This document shows positions 1 through 8,159 of a stretch of 34,957 bases of DNA, piece after piece. The position numbers and the translations under genes were made by a program. The stretch spans positions 1 through 34,957 of the forward strand of contig JAFWFL010000111.1 of assembly GCA_017515595.1 (NCBI GenBank), in the 5' to 3' direction. The notes below the pieces were generated by a model that saw only the letters and a list, made by a program, of their open reading frames with translations, did no database searches and had not been told where the DNA came from. The DNA is from Coriobacteriales bacterium. Its GTDB lineage: Bacteria > Actinomycetota > Coriobacteriia > Coriobacteriales > UMGS124. Numbering within the stretch: the first letter of the stretch is position 1; each line of letters begins with the position of its first letter.

Positions 1-388
1 TCAAATGCGTTTGAGTAGTCATGAATTGACAAATTCTCTGCACGAGATAGTTTTTTGACAGTCTGACAGAGGGTTGTCACATATGCGTCAGTAAATCATA
101 AGGACGCGGGTTTTGTCTCGTAAGACAGAACCCGCGTCCTTATGACTCATTCAGAATGCTCGTTATCCGTGCCTTTCTAGGATGCATATGAACATTGTAT
201 TATGCCTGATAAAAGGCATATACCATCAGCATGGGTAGTCAAAGCTATCAAAATACCGTCATTCTGGAGATGCTAATTTTGCCTGTGCGGCTACGATATA
301 CGATTGTCCACAGGCGCCTGGTTTTGACAGGAGCCAAAGACATAGGTATGTCTTAATAACATGGTTGTATTTTGAAAGGGGTACTGTT
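1..388. other. Upstream intergenic region of the first flavoprotein
   Basis: No gene was recognised here. The stretch holds a strong 22-bp hairpin (97-144, listed separately) and a smaller inverted repeat at 201-220 (TATGCCT, 6-nt gap, AGGCATA). A weaker pair lies at 281-287 and 309-315 (GCCTGTG/CACAGGC). The last two lie between the hairpin and the flavoprotein start and could be regulator-binding sites, but nothing in the sequence shows which protein would bind. A GAAAGGGG Shine-Dalgarno sequence lies just before the start codon at 389. Confidence 0.4.
97..144. repeat. Long perfect-type hairpin, 22-bp arms
   Basis: The arms 97-118 and 123-144 are reverse complements except for one G-T wobble, with a 4-nt loop (CGTA). 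The core CGCGGGTT/AACCCGCG makes the stem very stable. No T-run follows on either side, so it does not look like a simple intrinsic terminator unless it serves a gene ending left of the window. No second copy was seen in the window. Confidence 0.75.
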
Positions 389-2023
389 ATGAGTAATTCG
401 TTCGATCTGAGCCGTCGTACGTTCCTTGCCGGAGCTGCTGCTGCCGGCGCTGTTGCTGCGGCTGGTGTAGCTGCTGCTTCTGCAGATGAAGCTGCCTGGC
501 TGCCCGAGGCTTGGGATTATGAGACTGACGTTTTGGTCATTGGTTACGGCGGCGCCGGTGTTTGGGCTGCTCTTACCGCAGCTGACGAAGGCGCATCAGA
601 AGTCTTAATTCTTGAGAAGGCCCCGGTTCGCGGCGGTGGCAACTCTTCCATTAACCTCGGCGAATTCACCATCCCGGTAGACGCCGCAGGGTGCGCTCTT
701 TACATTAAGTCATTTACTGCCGGCCTGGTTCCTGACAGCATGTGCGAGGCTTGGGCAAACGAGGCCGTTCGTAACGGCGAGTACGCAACCCTTTGGGGAC
801 TTCCCTGGGTACAGAATGCCGGTACCCTTGCAAGCCGTTACACCGAGAGCTGCGAGTATCCGTTCCTTCCCGGTTCTGACTCAATGGCCATTGGCGCTAT
901 TGACGGCTACGGCATGAACTTCTGGGATATCATGGACGCAAACCGTGCGGATATGGGCATCGAGGTTCTTTTTAGTGTTACCAACGAGGAGCTTATCCAG
1001 AATCCCGAGACCAAGGAAATCCTTGGCTGCTATGCTGACTATGAGGGCAAGCGCATTGCTATCAAGGCTCGCAAGGGCACTATTCTGACCTTGGGTGGCT
1101 TTGAGTTTAACGAGGAACTCAAGAATGAGTATCTCAAGGTTTACCCGGCACTCGGCTTCTACGGCTGGCCTTACAACACCGGCGACGGCATTAAGATGGT
1201 CCAGAAGGTTGGCGCACAGCTTTGGCATATGAACTGCATGATTGGCGGCGCTAACCCCAACTTCCATGATCCCGAGTATCCGTTCGCTATCCAGCTTTCG
1301 CCCAAGTCAGACAACTACATTTGGGTAAACCGCGTTGGTAAGCGTTGGCGCAATGAAAAGGCCAGCAGCAGCCCGCATGTTGGCTGGCATCAGTGGCTCC
1401 CGTTTGACGACTCTATCTGCGGCTTTGAGCGCATTCCCACCTGGGCTGTTATTGATCAGACCGCATTTGAGGCAGGCATGCTTGGTCCTGACCCAACCGC
1501 AAGGCTTGCCCGCGGTATGTATGCTCCGACCCTTCCCAAGGAGCTTGGCCGCTATGACGGTTGGAGTGCAGACAACCAGGCTGAGGTTGACCGCGGCTGG
1601 GTTCTCAAAGGCGAAACCATTGAGGAGCTTGTAGCCAAGATGAACGAGATCGATCCCGGTATGATGACTGCTGAGGCACTCCAGGCAACCATTGACACCT
1701 ACAACGGCTACTGCGCAGCCGGCGAGGATCCTGATTTTGGCCGTCCCGCTGATAACCTCCTCCCGGTAGAGAAGGCTCCGTTCTATGCATGGCCCATTTA
1801 CCCGGGTGGCTGCTCAACCCTTGGTGGCCCCAAGAAGAACGAGAACGCCCAGGTTGTTGACTTTGACGACAACCCCATTCCTCGTCTTTATGCAGCCGGT
1901 TGCTTTGGCAACTTCGCAGCTCACACCTATGGTATCTCCGGCGGTAACAACGCCGAGAACATGGTATGGGGCCGCATCAGCGCCCGTCATGCCGCAAGCC
2001 TGACCCCATGGGATGCCGAGTAA
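389..2023 (+). CDS. Tat-exported FAD-dependent fumarate-reductase-like flavoprotein (544 aa)
   Basis: The protein begins with a twin-arginine signal (SRRTFLAG, residues 8-15) and an alanine-rich hydrophobic stretch, so it is probably exported folded with FAD. The dinucleotide-binding motif GYGGAG is at 52-57, with the acidic Glu76 ending the second strand, followed by GGGNSS. The length and C-terminal LYAAG block fit the flavoprotein family of fumarate reductase, urocanate reductase and related enzymes. There is no CXXCH haem motif and no FMN-binding domain. The C-terminus reads GISGGNN where classical fumarate reductases carry GANRLGGN, so the usual proton-relay/substrate arginine is absent and the substrate is unlikely to be plain fumarate. 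I chose ATG 389, not the upstream in-frame TTG 365, because GAAAGGGG sits correctly before 389 and the Tat motif is then near the N-terminus. Codon use looks strongly biased, as in a highly expressed gene. It stands alone, closed by a terminator. Confidence 0.85.
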   Translation: MSNSFDLSRRTFLAGAAAAGAVAAAGVAAASADEAAWLPEAWDYETDVLVIGYGGAGVWAALTAADEGASEVLILEKAPVRGGGNSSINLGEFTIPVDAAGCALYIKSFTAGLVPDSMCEAWANEAVRNGEYATLWGLPWVQNAGTLASRYTESCEYPFLPGSDSMAIGAIDGYGMNFWDIMDANRADMGIEVLFSVTNEELIQNPETKEILGCYADYEGKRIAIKARKGTILTLGGFEFNEELKNEYLKVYPALGFYGWPYNTGDGIKMVQKVGAQLWHMNCMIGGANPNFHDPEYPFAIQLSPKSDNYIWVNRVGKRWRNEKASSSPHVGWHQWLPFDDSICGFERIPTWAVIDQTAFEAGMLGPDPTARLARGMYAPTLPKELGRYDGWSADNQAEVDRGWVLKGETIEELVAKMNEIDPGMMTAEALQATIDTYNGYCAAGEDPDFGRPADNLLPVEKAPFYAWPIYPGGCSTLGGPKKNENAQVVDFDDNPIPRLYAAGCFGNFAAHTYGISGGNNAENMVWGRISARHAASLTPWDAE

Positions 2024-2050
2024 GCCATTCCGTACTAAAGAGCTAAACTA

Positions 2051-2103
2051 AAATAAGCAGAGCGATGGTTTCAAGAGCATTGGGACCATCGCTCTGCTTA
2101 TTT
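2051..2103. terminator. Bidirectional-type intrinsic terminator after the first flavoprotein
   Basis: Arms 2051-2070 and 2084-2103 pair almost perfectly over 20 bp, with A-rich sequence before and TTT after. It starts 28 bp after the flavoprotein stop codon. Confidence 0.85.
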
Positions 2104-2180
2104 CTCCTGTTTATTCGATTGCAGAATGTTTTTATAACACTGGGGTAAACAGATTCTGCCATGTCATTGCCGTGGAGATG

Positions 2181-2209
2181 TTGCACCGGCGGTTTTTCTT
2201 GCTTATAGT
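2181..2209 (+). promoter_or_regulatory. Probable sigma-70-type promoter for the HD-GYP gene
   Basis: A TTGCAC -35-like hexamer (2181-2186) is followed after exactly 17 bp by TATAGT (2204-2209). This is 73 bp upstream of the start codon. The -10 matches the consensus in five of six positions; the -35 match is weaker. Confidence 0.45.
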
Positions 2210-2282
2210 GTACAAATTGATAAGAAGAATATGAACTGATTAATCATAGTTTTAAAGGTAAATTATACAGGAATACAGAGTT

Positions 2283-3071
2283 ATGACTTTTGAGAATACG
2301 CCGCAATCTACTCTTGAACTGTACCATGACCTGGTGCAGAGCATTGTGTCTGCTCTCGAAGCGCGGGATCCCCATACGGCCGAGCATTCTCTCCGCGTTG
2401 GAGATATGACAGAACGCGTATGCCTGCTTATGGGTTTACCTGAGGACCAAAGCACTGATATCCACATGGCAGCACACGTGCATGACATAGGAAAAATTGC
2501 TCTTCCTGATACCGTACTGCACCGTGACCGGCCTCTCACTCCGCACGAACACGAGTTAATGCGCGATCATGCGCGCGTTGGTGCAGAGATCATTGGGAGC
2601 TGCACTTCGCTTAAGGGTATAGCATCTATTGTTCTTCATCACCATGAAAAATGGAACGGGAGCGGTTATCCTGATGGTCTTGCCGGAGAAGACATGCCGC
2701 TTGGAGCGCGTATTGTGGCAGTATGTGATGCTATTGACGCCATGATGGGTAAGCGTCTTAGCAAAAAAGCGCTTACCCATGAAGCATGCCGGGAACAAAT
2801 TGAGCAGGGGATCGGGACAAGCTTTGACCCTGCGATAGCAAGGTTTGTCCTTGATCATTGGGACGAAATTGTTGGACCCGTTAACTTCAGGGATTCAGAG
2901 ACCAGCGAGTTTTCATGGAATCTTGTAGTAAACAACAGAACCGGCCAAGATACAGCCAATCCTTCTCCTGCCGAGAAGACCGGTAATACAACGTTAAGCA
3001 TCAGCCGCCCTCTCATGTGCGAGGTGCCAAAAGCCCTGCTGGCACCAAAGGGGCAAGCTGCCTCGTCATAA
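2283..3071 (+). CDS. Stand-alone HD-GYP domain protein (262 aa)
   Basis: HD-GYP proteins are metal-dependent phosphodiesterases, usually acting on cyclic-di-GMP. The HD pair lies in HVHDIGK (His67-Asp68), and the signature tail HHHEKWNGSGYPDGL is at 119-133 with GYP at 128-130. Other metal-binding histidines in HTAEH and the HHHE segment are also present. No receiver, PAS or membrane domain precedes it. The domain starts about ten residues in and is followed by an uncharacterised tail of about 70 residues after position 190. The ATG at 2283 is preceded by AGGA. The gene converges on the Old Yellow Enzyme gene, and their stop codons overlap by 6 bp (3066-3071). I see no diguanylate cyclase in the window, so the signal it responds to is unknown. 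Confidence 0.85.
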   Translation: MTFENTPQSTLELYHDLVQSIVSALEARDPHTAEHSLRVGDMTERVCLLMGLPEDQSTDIHMAAHVHDIGKIALPDTVLHRDRPLTPHEHELMRDHARVGAEIIGSCTSLKGIASIVLHHHEKWNGSGYPDGLAGEDMPLGARIVAVCDAIDAMMGKRLSKKALTHEACREQIEQGIGTSFDPAIARFVLDHWDEIVGPVNFRDSETSEFSWNLVVNNRTGQDTANPSPAEKTGNTTLSISRPLMCEVPKALLAPKGQAASS

Positions 3072-4100
3072 AACGCCAACCTGGCATAAGCTCGAGATGG
3101 CTTTTGCTGCCCAGTCTGGCTGGCGCATGAGGAGCCTTCCTATGCCCACCAAATCTGTTGCACCGGTTTGCAAGAGCCATTCTGCCTCCTGGGGTAAATG
3201 CACACCTCCCGCGGTAAGCACCGGGATGTGTATCGCAGCATGTATGGCTGTGCTCGATTCTCTGAAAAAACCAGGAGGCCGCAGCTCATGAGCACTGAAG
3301 TTAAACATCCCTCCCGAGACATCAATGATATCTGCTCCGGCTTGTTCCAATAAAACAGCCGCCTGCGGGCCGTCCTCTAAGACAGCGCCGTTAGGTGCAT
3401 AATCGCATGGACCAAAGCGCACGGCTATAAGAAAAATCTCTCCCACAGATTCGCGCACACGTTGTATTGTCTCGCAAAGAAAGCGCGTTCGGTTTTCGAT
3501 CGACTGAGGGCCATACTCGTCATCACGATGATTTGTAAGGGGAGAATAGAACTGATCAAGCAGGTAACCGTGGGCAGCATGAAGCTCGACTCCGTCAAAG
3601 CCTGCCGCTTCAGCGCGCTGTGCGGCTTCACAAAAGCAGTCTGTCAGTTCATGAATCTCATGACTGGTGAGAGCATGGGGAACAAGCCCGGTATTACCTG
3701 AACGCTTGTGCCCGGGATGTATACAGGCACTTGGAGCAACCAGTCCGTTCGATAAATCTGCAGGCAAAGCATTGCTACCGGCATGTGTGAGCTGGCAAAT
3801 TGCGAGCGTACCGCCAAAAGGCTCGTGAATAGACCCAACCAGCTGAGAAAGCCCCTCAATGCAATCATCTGTAGCGATACTCAGCTGGTTTGGTGCAAGC
3901 CTGCCTTGCGGGTGGATAAAAGCATGTTCAACGATGATGGCGCCCAATCCTCCCGCCTTTGCCCTGCGGTGATAGTAGTCGCAAAGATTACGGGTTACCA
4001 GCCCATCTTCATTCGCACGTCCGGTTGCCATGGGAGCCATGACCAACCGGGTTTTCAACACGCTATTTCGAACAGAGAGAGGCGTGGCTATGAGACTCAT
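3066..4100 (-). CDS. Old Yellow Enzyme family NADH:flavin oxidoreductase (344 aa)
   Basis: This is an FMN-dependent ene-reductase of the TIM-barrel OYE family. The barrel start (RNSVLKTRLVMAPM, residues 11-24) and the hallmark HAAHGYLLDQFYSPLTN (174-190) followed by RDDEYG are clear. C-terminal FMN-phosphate-binding features (TAGGV, GIGRLLMRQPDW) are present. At 344 residues it is the single-domain form: it lacks the C-terminal Fe-S/FAD portion of 2,4-dienoyl-CoA reductases and bile-acid/steroid BaiCD-type enzymes. It lies 76 bp downstream of, and on the same strand as, a flavin reductase-type gene that may supply reduced flavin or act in the same pathway. The substrate is probably an activated alkene, but the exact compound cannot be read from sequence. 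The start ATG has only a weak GAGAAA ribosome site. Confidence 0.9.
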   Translation of the reverse strand: MSLIATPLSVRNSVLKTRLVMAPMATGRANEDGLVTRNLCDYYHRRAKAGGLGAIIVEHAFIHPQGRLAPNQLSIATDDCIEGLSQLVGSIHEPFGGTLAICQLTHAGSNALPADLSNGLVAPSACIHPGHKRSGNTGLVPHALTSHEIHELTDCFCEAAQRAEAAGFDGVELHAAHGYLLDQFYSPLTNHRDDEYGPQSIENRTRFLCETIQRVRESVGEIFLIAVRFGPCDYAPNGAVLEDGPQAAVLLEQAGADIIDVSGGMFNFSAHELRPPGFFRESSTAIHAAIHIPVLTAGGVHLPQEAEWLLQTGATDLVGIGRLLMRQPDWAAKAISSLCQVGVL

Positions 4101-4176
4101 AATGTTTCTCAGTACAAAACATGTGCCAAAATGCGCATGTCCTTCTCCGATACGCTAAATATAATGCTCCTCATAG

Positions 4177-4734
4177 TTATTTAAGTGCAGCTCCGCAGCC
4201 AAAGGCATCTGCGATGCGTTCACCTAAGGTAAGATAACCGCTGTTCACTGCATCAAAGACAATGGGATGGAACTTGCTAAGGTCAATGTTATTGCCGTCC
4301 ATAATGCTTTCATCTGCACTGACGTTTACAATCTCGCCAAAGAGAAGGCCGGTTTTTGGATCATAGCTTTGGACTTTGCATTCAAGTGCAAACGGAAGTT
4401 CGTCAATGAGCGGAGCATCTACCAGCTCGCTCTTAGTGGCATGAAAACCTGCCTTTTCAAACTTATTGGGAACGTCATTGGCGCTCTCGATACCAACATA
4501 GTCACAGGGAATAACGGTTTCGGCAGTAGCCATACTTACGGTAAATGCCTGGCGGGCAATCAGATTTGCAACCGTCTTATGGCTGGCCGAGAGGCATAAG
4601 CAAATCTGCTGGAAATCGCTGATACCACCCCAAGCGGCATTCATAACATCAGGCGTCCCGTCTTCAGCATAGGTAGCGACCATAAACACATTCTGAGGAT
4701 AACAAAGCGGTTTTGCTCCAAGACTAATACGCAT
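4177..4734 (-). CDS. Flavin reductase-like FMN-binding split-barrel protein (185 aa)
   Basis: The sequence matches the flavin-reductase-domain family (DIM6/NTAB type). Its N-terminus PLCYPQNVFMVATY is followed by the segment MNAAWGGISDFQQICLCLS, the conserved core that binds FMN, and later by FGEIVNV. The usual length is 180-200 residues, so it is complete. Members bind FMN and either reduce free flavin with NAD(P)H or act as flavoprotein reductases themselves. It is the first gene of a two-gene minus-strand unit with the OYE gene. AAAGGA lies about 8 bp before the ATG. Divergent transcription from the broken LysR gene at 4936 suggests that regulator once controlled this pair, which is an inference from position. 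Confidence 0.85.
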   Translation of the reverse strand: MRISLGAKPLCYPQNVFMVATYAEDGTPDVMNAAWGGISDFQQICLCLSASHKTVANLIARQAFTVSMATAETVIPCDYVGIESANDVPNKFEKAGFHATKSELVDAPLIDELPFALECKVQSYDPKTGLLFGEIVNVSADESIMDGNNIDLSKFHPIVFDAVNSGYLTLGERIADAFGCGAALK

Positions 4735-4935
4735 AGCAACATCCTTTCCGAATACATCGAATACTGGCAGGCAGGATTATATATCCAAAGGAATTATCTA
4801 TTCAATATCTGTTACGGTCATGGTATAAGAGCGTGACGCCCAGATTCAAATGCTTTATTGTCTCGCGAAACATGATGGATTAATGTATAATACTCGCGTA
4901 CGTAGTTTTTGGGATCTTAAAGAGAGAATACTGCC

Positions 4936-5498
4936 ATGGACCCTGAGTTTTTACGTGAGTTTATTACGATAGCTGATACCGGCAATTTCTCAAAAGCTGC
5001 GGCGAAACTGTTTGTAACACAACCTACATTGAGCAAGCATATCTCGGCACTTAAAAAAATCTCGGACTCAGGTTGTTTGAACGCAATGCGATAAGTACAA
5101 GACTGACGTATGCCGGCGAAAGCTTTATACCTTATGCACGCGAAATTGTTACTGCAGATGATCGTGCTAATGCATGGATTACCGAGTATAAGAAGGCAAA
5201 ACCTCTTCATCTTGTGATCGAACTCTTTGCTGGTTTTAAAGTTACCGATGACCTTGCTTCGTTAATAAAGCTCAAGCTTTCTGAAAAGTATCCAAGTGCT
5301 GTTTTAGAGATTAAAGATATTAGGGAGGGCGACCCTCTTGAAGACCTTCGCAATAATGATTGCGATCTTGTCTTTGCTGCAATTCCAGAAAACGCTGACG
5401 TAGCCGGATTAATGAATGTTCCGGTCAATACCGAGCAACTTGCTGCTATTGTCAATAAAATGAACCCGCTTGCTGCCCAGGATGCTATTACAATATGA
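4936..5498 (+). pseudogene. LysR-type regulator, frameshifted and 3'-truncated
   Basis: The start ATG 4936 opens a typical LysR winged helix (EFLREFITIADTGNFSKAAA, then TQPTLSKHISAL). The reading frame then stops at 5092-5094 after 52 residues. Reading in the +1-shifted frame from about 5060 restores the family sequence LGLRLFERN and continues through the linker and half of the effector domain to a stop at 5496-5498. The break falls in a run of seven A residues (5053-5059); eight would restore one frame. Even restored, the protein would be about 187 residues against about 300 for the family, ending at NPLAAQDAITI, mid effector domain. A TATAAT -10 (4886-4891) precedes it. It is divergent from the flavin reductase/OYE pair. 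A sequencing error could explain the frameshift but not the truncation. Confidence 0.85.
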
Positions 5499-5913
5499 GT
5501 GGTATCTTGATCATGGTTATGACGGAGAAGGCATTGCTTCGCTCTTTACTGAGGATGGCCTTTGGGAGATCGAGGGTGTCGGTGGTGTTGCTCAGGGCCA
5601 TGACGCCATTGTTAACCATGCAGCTAACCTCGTTAAGTCTTTGCCTTGGGGTCAGCACAACATGCTTGCCCCTATGATTACCGTTGAGCCGGACGGTATG
5701 ACCGCAACCGGTACATTCTGCCTCATTTGCACTCTTACCCTTATTGAGGAAAGCGGTGAAGAAGCTGCGTATATCGAGATTGGCAAGTACCGCAATACCT
5801 ATGTTAAGGTTGATGGCGAATGGAAGTTCCAGCATCTTTATGGCAACATGGAGAAGGTAGGCCGTTGGGAGCTTGGCTGGGTTGCAGACTCCCTTGTTAA
5901 GGAAGAATGGTAA
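5482..5913 (+). CDS. SnoaL-like (NTF2-fold) protein, N-terminally truncated or fused
   Basis: The product resembles SnoaL-like polyketide-cyclase/NTF2-fold proteins: YEWYLDHGYDGEGIASLFTE near the start, then GHDAI, a middle block of beta strands, and YVKVDGEWKFQHLYGNM near the end. Family members are 130-150 residues with a short first helix. Here that helix is mostly missing and the reading frame begins inside LysR-derived sequence. The only starts are ATG 5482 (143 aa) or TTG 5470, neither with a proper ribosome site. It overlaps the LysR remnant by 17 bp, so it may be translated by coupling to that frame. Function is unknown; next to flavoprotein genes such proteins may bind or isomerise small ligands. 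It precedes the FMN/FAD flavoprotein by 83 bp on the same strand. Confidence 0.65.
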   Translation: MLLQYEWYLDHGYDGEGIASLFTEDGLWEIEGVGGVAQGHDAIVNHAANLVKSLPWGQHNMLAPMITVEPDGMTATGTFCLICTLTLIEESGEEAAYIEIGKYRNTYVKVDGEWKFQHLYGNMEKVGRWELGWVADSLVKEEW

Positions 5914-5996
5914 TTTTCACGGGTTGTCCTTTGTAGCAACATACGCATTTTTATCTTCTCATTCCGGGTATTTATTACAAAGATTAGGGGTTTGTT

Positions 5997-7724
5997 ATGT
6001 CAATTCTTTCCCGTCGTGATTTGGTTAAGGCAGGCGTCACAGTTTCTGCTCTTGTCACTACTAGCGTCGTTACCGGCAGCGCACTTGCAAATGAAGCGGC
6101 CACATTTGCACCTGGTACTTATACAGTGACCGTCCCTTCAATTAAAGGTGATATGACAGTTGCTACCAGCTTTAACGCAGATGTTATTACTGATGTCCAT
6201 GTTATTTCATGTGTGGATAGTAATGTTATTAAAGATGTTGCTATTCAGTCGGTATGCCCACGCATTGTTGAGCAGCAGAATATCGAGGTTGATGCCGTTG
6301 CCGGCGCAACCATGACTTCCCTTGCCATTAAGAATGCCGTTGCCCAGGCAATTAAGCTTGCTGGTGGCGATCCTGTAGCGTTCGAGAAAGGCTCAGACGC
6401 TCTTGCCGAGAAGCCCCAGGGCGAAGATGAAACCTATGACATTGTTGTTATTGGTGCCGGCGCTGCGGGTTTAAGCGCCGCTCTTACCGCCGCACGTGAA
6501 GAATCCGCTCCTTCAGTCCTGTTGCTTGAGAAGCAGGCATTTATTGGCGGTTGTTATCGTGTCTGCGGCGGTGGTATGTGGACCTTTAATGCGCCAATTA
6601 ACGAGTGGGTTGGGCAAGATTGTTCAAAAGAAGATCTTATCGACTTCATGACACGCCGTTCCGGTGAGTATCCAATTAATGAAGAGCTTTGGAGCAATAT
6701 CTTTGATATTTCCGGAGAGATATTTATGAATCTCTGGAAGGAAGGTGTTGGCTTTAACCCCTTGACCTGGTCACTTGGCAACGCCCAATCACAAATTCCT
6801 TGCTTCTGGACCTTGCGTCATTCAGATATTCCATGGGAAGACGTTGTGTCTGGTTGGTCAGACCAAGAAAAGCTTATTGTTGACCGTGCCGGTGTTGAGA
6901 CTCGCGTAAACAGCCGCGTTATCGAGCTTGTCACAGATGGCTCAAAGGTCGAGGGTGTTGTTGTCGAAGACCTCGAGAAGGTCTACACTGTTCATGCCAA
7001 AAAAGTCATTATTGCAACCGGTGGTTTTACTCAAAATATGGAATATCGCGATCAATATGCTCCTGAGTTTGAGAATGCCTTTGCTTTTACTTCTGCAGGC
7101 GACACCGGTGATGGTATTACCCTTACCCGCGATCTCGATGTACCGATTGTTGGTAATGGCATGATGGGCCTCATGGGTCTCAATCCTGCTTTAGGTTATT
7201 ATGGCGAATTTGGTAGCTTGGTTTGGCTCCCACAAATGTGCGTAAATGCAGAAGGAGAGCCTATAGATCTCTCAATTCACTATGGCGATACCCTTAAGCT
7301 TATTTGTGATCAGACCGACGGGCATATTTTTGGCATTTTTGATGCAACCAATGCAGTAGCTGAACGCCTTGAGAAGGCCTTAGCCCTTGGCTATGTTTCT
7401 AAGTATGATTCACTCGAGGAGCTTGCTGCCGGTGAGGGTATTGCTGCCGATGCATTTGTTGCTTCTACAGCGAACCTTGCAGAAGGCCCTTACTACTGCA
7501 TCATTATACGCCCCTTGTTCATTGGGTCAATCCCCGGTCTTCAGGTTGATGAGAAGTGCCATGTTATTAATGCCTCCGGTGAGATTGTCGAAAACCTTTA
7601 TGCTGCTGGTATGTGCATGTTTGGCAATGTCTTTAACATTGCTTACCCAAGCTCCGGTACCGGTGTTGGAACCAGCCATTACACAGGTGCAATAGCCGCC
7701 CGTGACGCAGTAGCTGCACTATAA
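5997..7724 (+). CDS. Tat-exported flavoprotein with N-terminal FMN-binding domain (575 aa)
   Basis: The twin-arginine motif SRRDLVKAG (residues 5-13) leads a signal peptide. Residues about 38-125 form an FMN-binding domain with DAVAGATMTS at 99-108. Family knowledge says the threonine of the D-x-x-x-G-A-T motif (Thr105 here) is covalently loaded with FMN by ApbE. Residues 145-575 are the FAD/fumarate-reductase-like domain, with GAGAAG at 153-158 and the acidic LLLEKQ following. This FMN plus FAD layout is that of urocanate-reductase-type enzymes, where FMN passes electrons to FAD. The C-terminal signature is YPSSGTGVGTSHYTG, without GANRLGGN and its arginine, so the acceptor is unknown. No apbE gene is in the window. 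AGGGG precedes the ATG. Codon use is more relaxed than in the flavoproteins at 389 and 17946. Confidence 0.85.
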   Translation: MSILSRRDLVKAGVTVSALVTTSVVTGSALANEAATFAPGTYTVTVPSIKGDMTVATSFNADVITDVHVISCVDSNVIKDVAIQSVCPRIVEQQNIEVDAVAGATMTSLAIKNAVAQAIKLAGGDPVAFEKGSDALAEKPQGEDETYDIVVIGAGAAGLSAALTAAREESAPSVLLLEKQAFIGGCYRVCGGGMWTFNAPINEWVGQDCSKEDLIDFMTRRSGEYPINEELWSNIFDISGEIFMNLWKEGVGFNPLTWSLGNAQSQIPCFWTLRHSDIPWEDVVSGWSDQEKLIVDRAGVETRVNSRVIELVTDGSKVEGVVVEDLEKVYTVHAKKVIIATGGFTQNMEYRDQYAPEFENAFAFTSAGDTGDGITLTRDLDVPIVGNGMMGLMGLNPALGYYGEFGSLVWLPQMCVNAEGEPIDLSIHYGDTLKLICDQTDGHIFGIFDATNAVAERLEKALALGYVSKYDSLEELAAGEGIAADAFVASTANLAEGPYYCIIIRPLFIGSIPGLQVDEKCHVINASGEIVENLYAAGMCMFGNVFNIAYPSSGTGVGTSHYTGAIAARDAVAAL

Positions 7725-7765
7725 GTAAAATATTTTGACTTTAGCAGCTCCGTAAAATGTAGAAA

Positions 7766-7812
7766 CTCCTGCGAACAAGAATCAAACCCAGGGTTCGCAG
7801 GGGGTTTCTTCA
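7766..7812. terminator. Terminator between convergent genes
   Basis: The stem CCTGCGAAC (7768-7776) pairs with GTTCGCAGG (7793-7801), extended by flanking AAA/TTT, with a T-rich tail. It follows the flavoprotein stop by about 40 bp and precedes the end of the DUF2442 gene. Confidence 0.7.
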
Positions 7813-7858
7813 TTTGTATAACTGACTTATCTTGACAGTTCTTGAGTTTATAATTAGC

Positions 7859-8152
7859 TTATATTGCTATAGGGTATTCGTAAGAACATGCATAAAGTGA
7901 CTCTGGCGCAATGTCGACAGCTCCATCCAACCAGGTCAAAACTCCGTCATTAACTTTCACTGTATCAAATGCGGTTTTATCAATAATCTTTTTAAAAGCG
8001 GGCAGTTTGAATAATTCTGTACAGTCAACTAATCTGACCTCGCCTGTTGAAAAGGTCACAAGGATTATATAGTCACCAATATTCTTAACGCTTGTTACTT
8101 CCATATCTTTAGATGGTTCGCTACCATAAACAATCCCATTGACAATATACAT
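7859..8152 (-). CDS. DUF2442 domain protein (97 aa)
   Basis: The sequence fits DUF2442: an N-terminal strand with VTSVKNIGDYIILVTFSTGE, then LVDCTELFKLPAFKKI, and VNDGVLTWLDGAVDIAPESL. The length (90-100 residues) is usual. A longer frame in the same phase extends to 8455, but it overlaps the DUF4160 gene throughout and has no family match. GGAGAGTG before ATG 8152 marks the real start, 7 bp after the DUF4160 stop. Members are small soluble proteins often found next to DUF4160; the pair has been suggested to be toxin-antitoxin-like, but I know of no firm activity. Confidence 0.8.
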   Translation of the reverse strand: MYIVNGIVYGSEPSKDMEVTSVKNIGDYIILVTFSTGEVRLVDCTELFKLPAFKKIIDKTAFDTVKVNDGVLTWLDGAVDIAPESLYACSYEYPIAI

Positions 8153-8159
8153 TGTGTTA

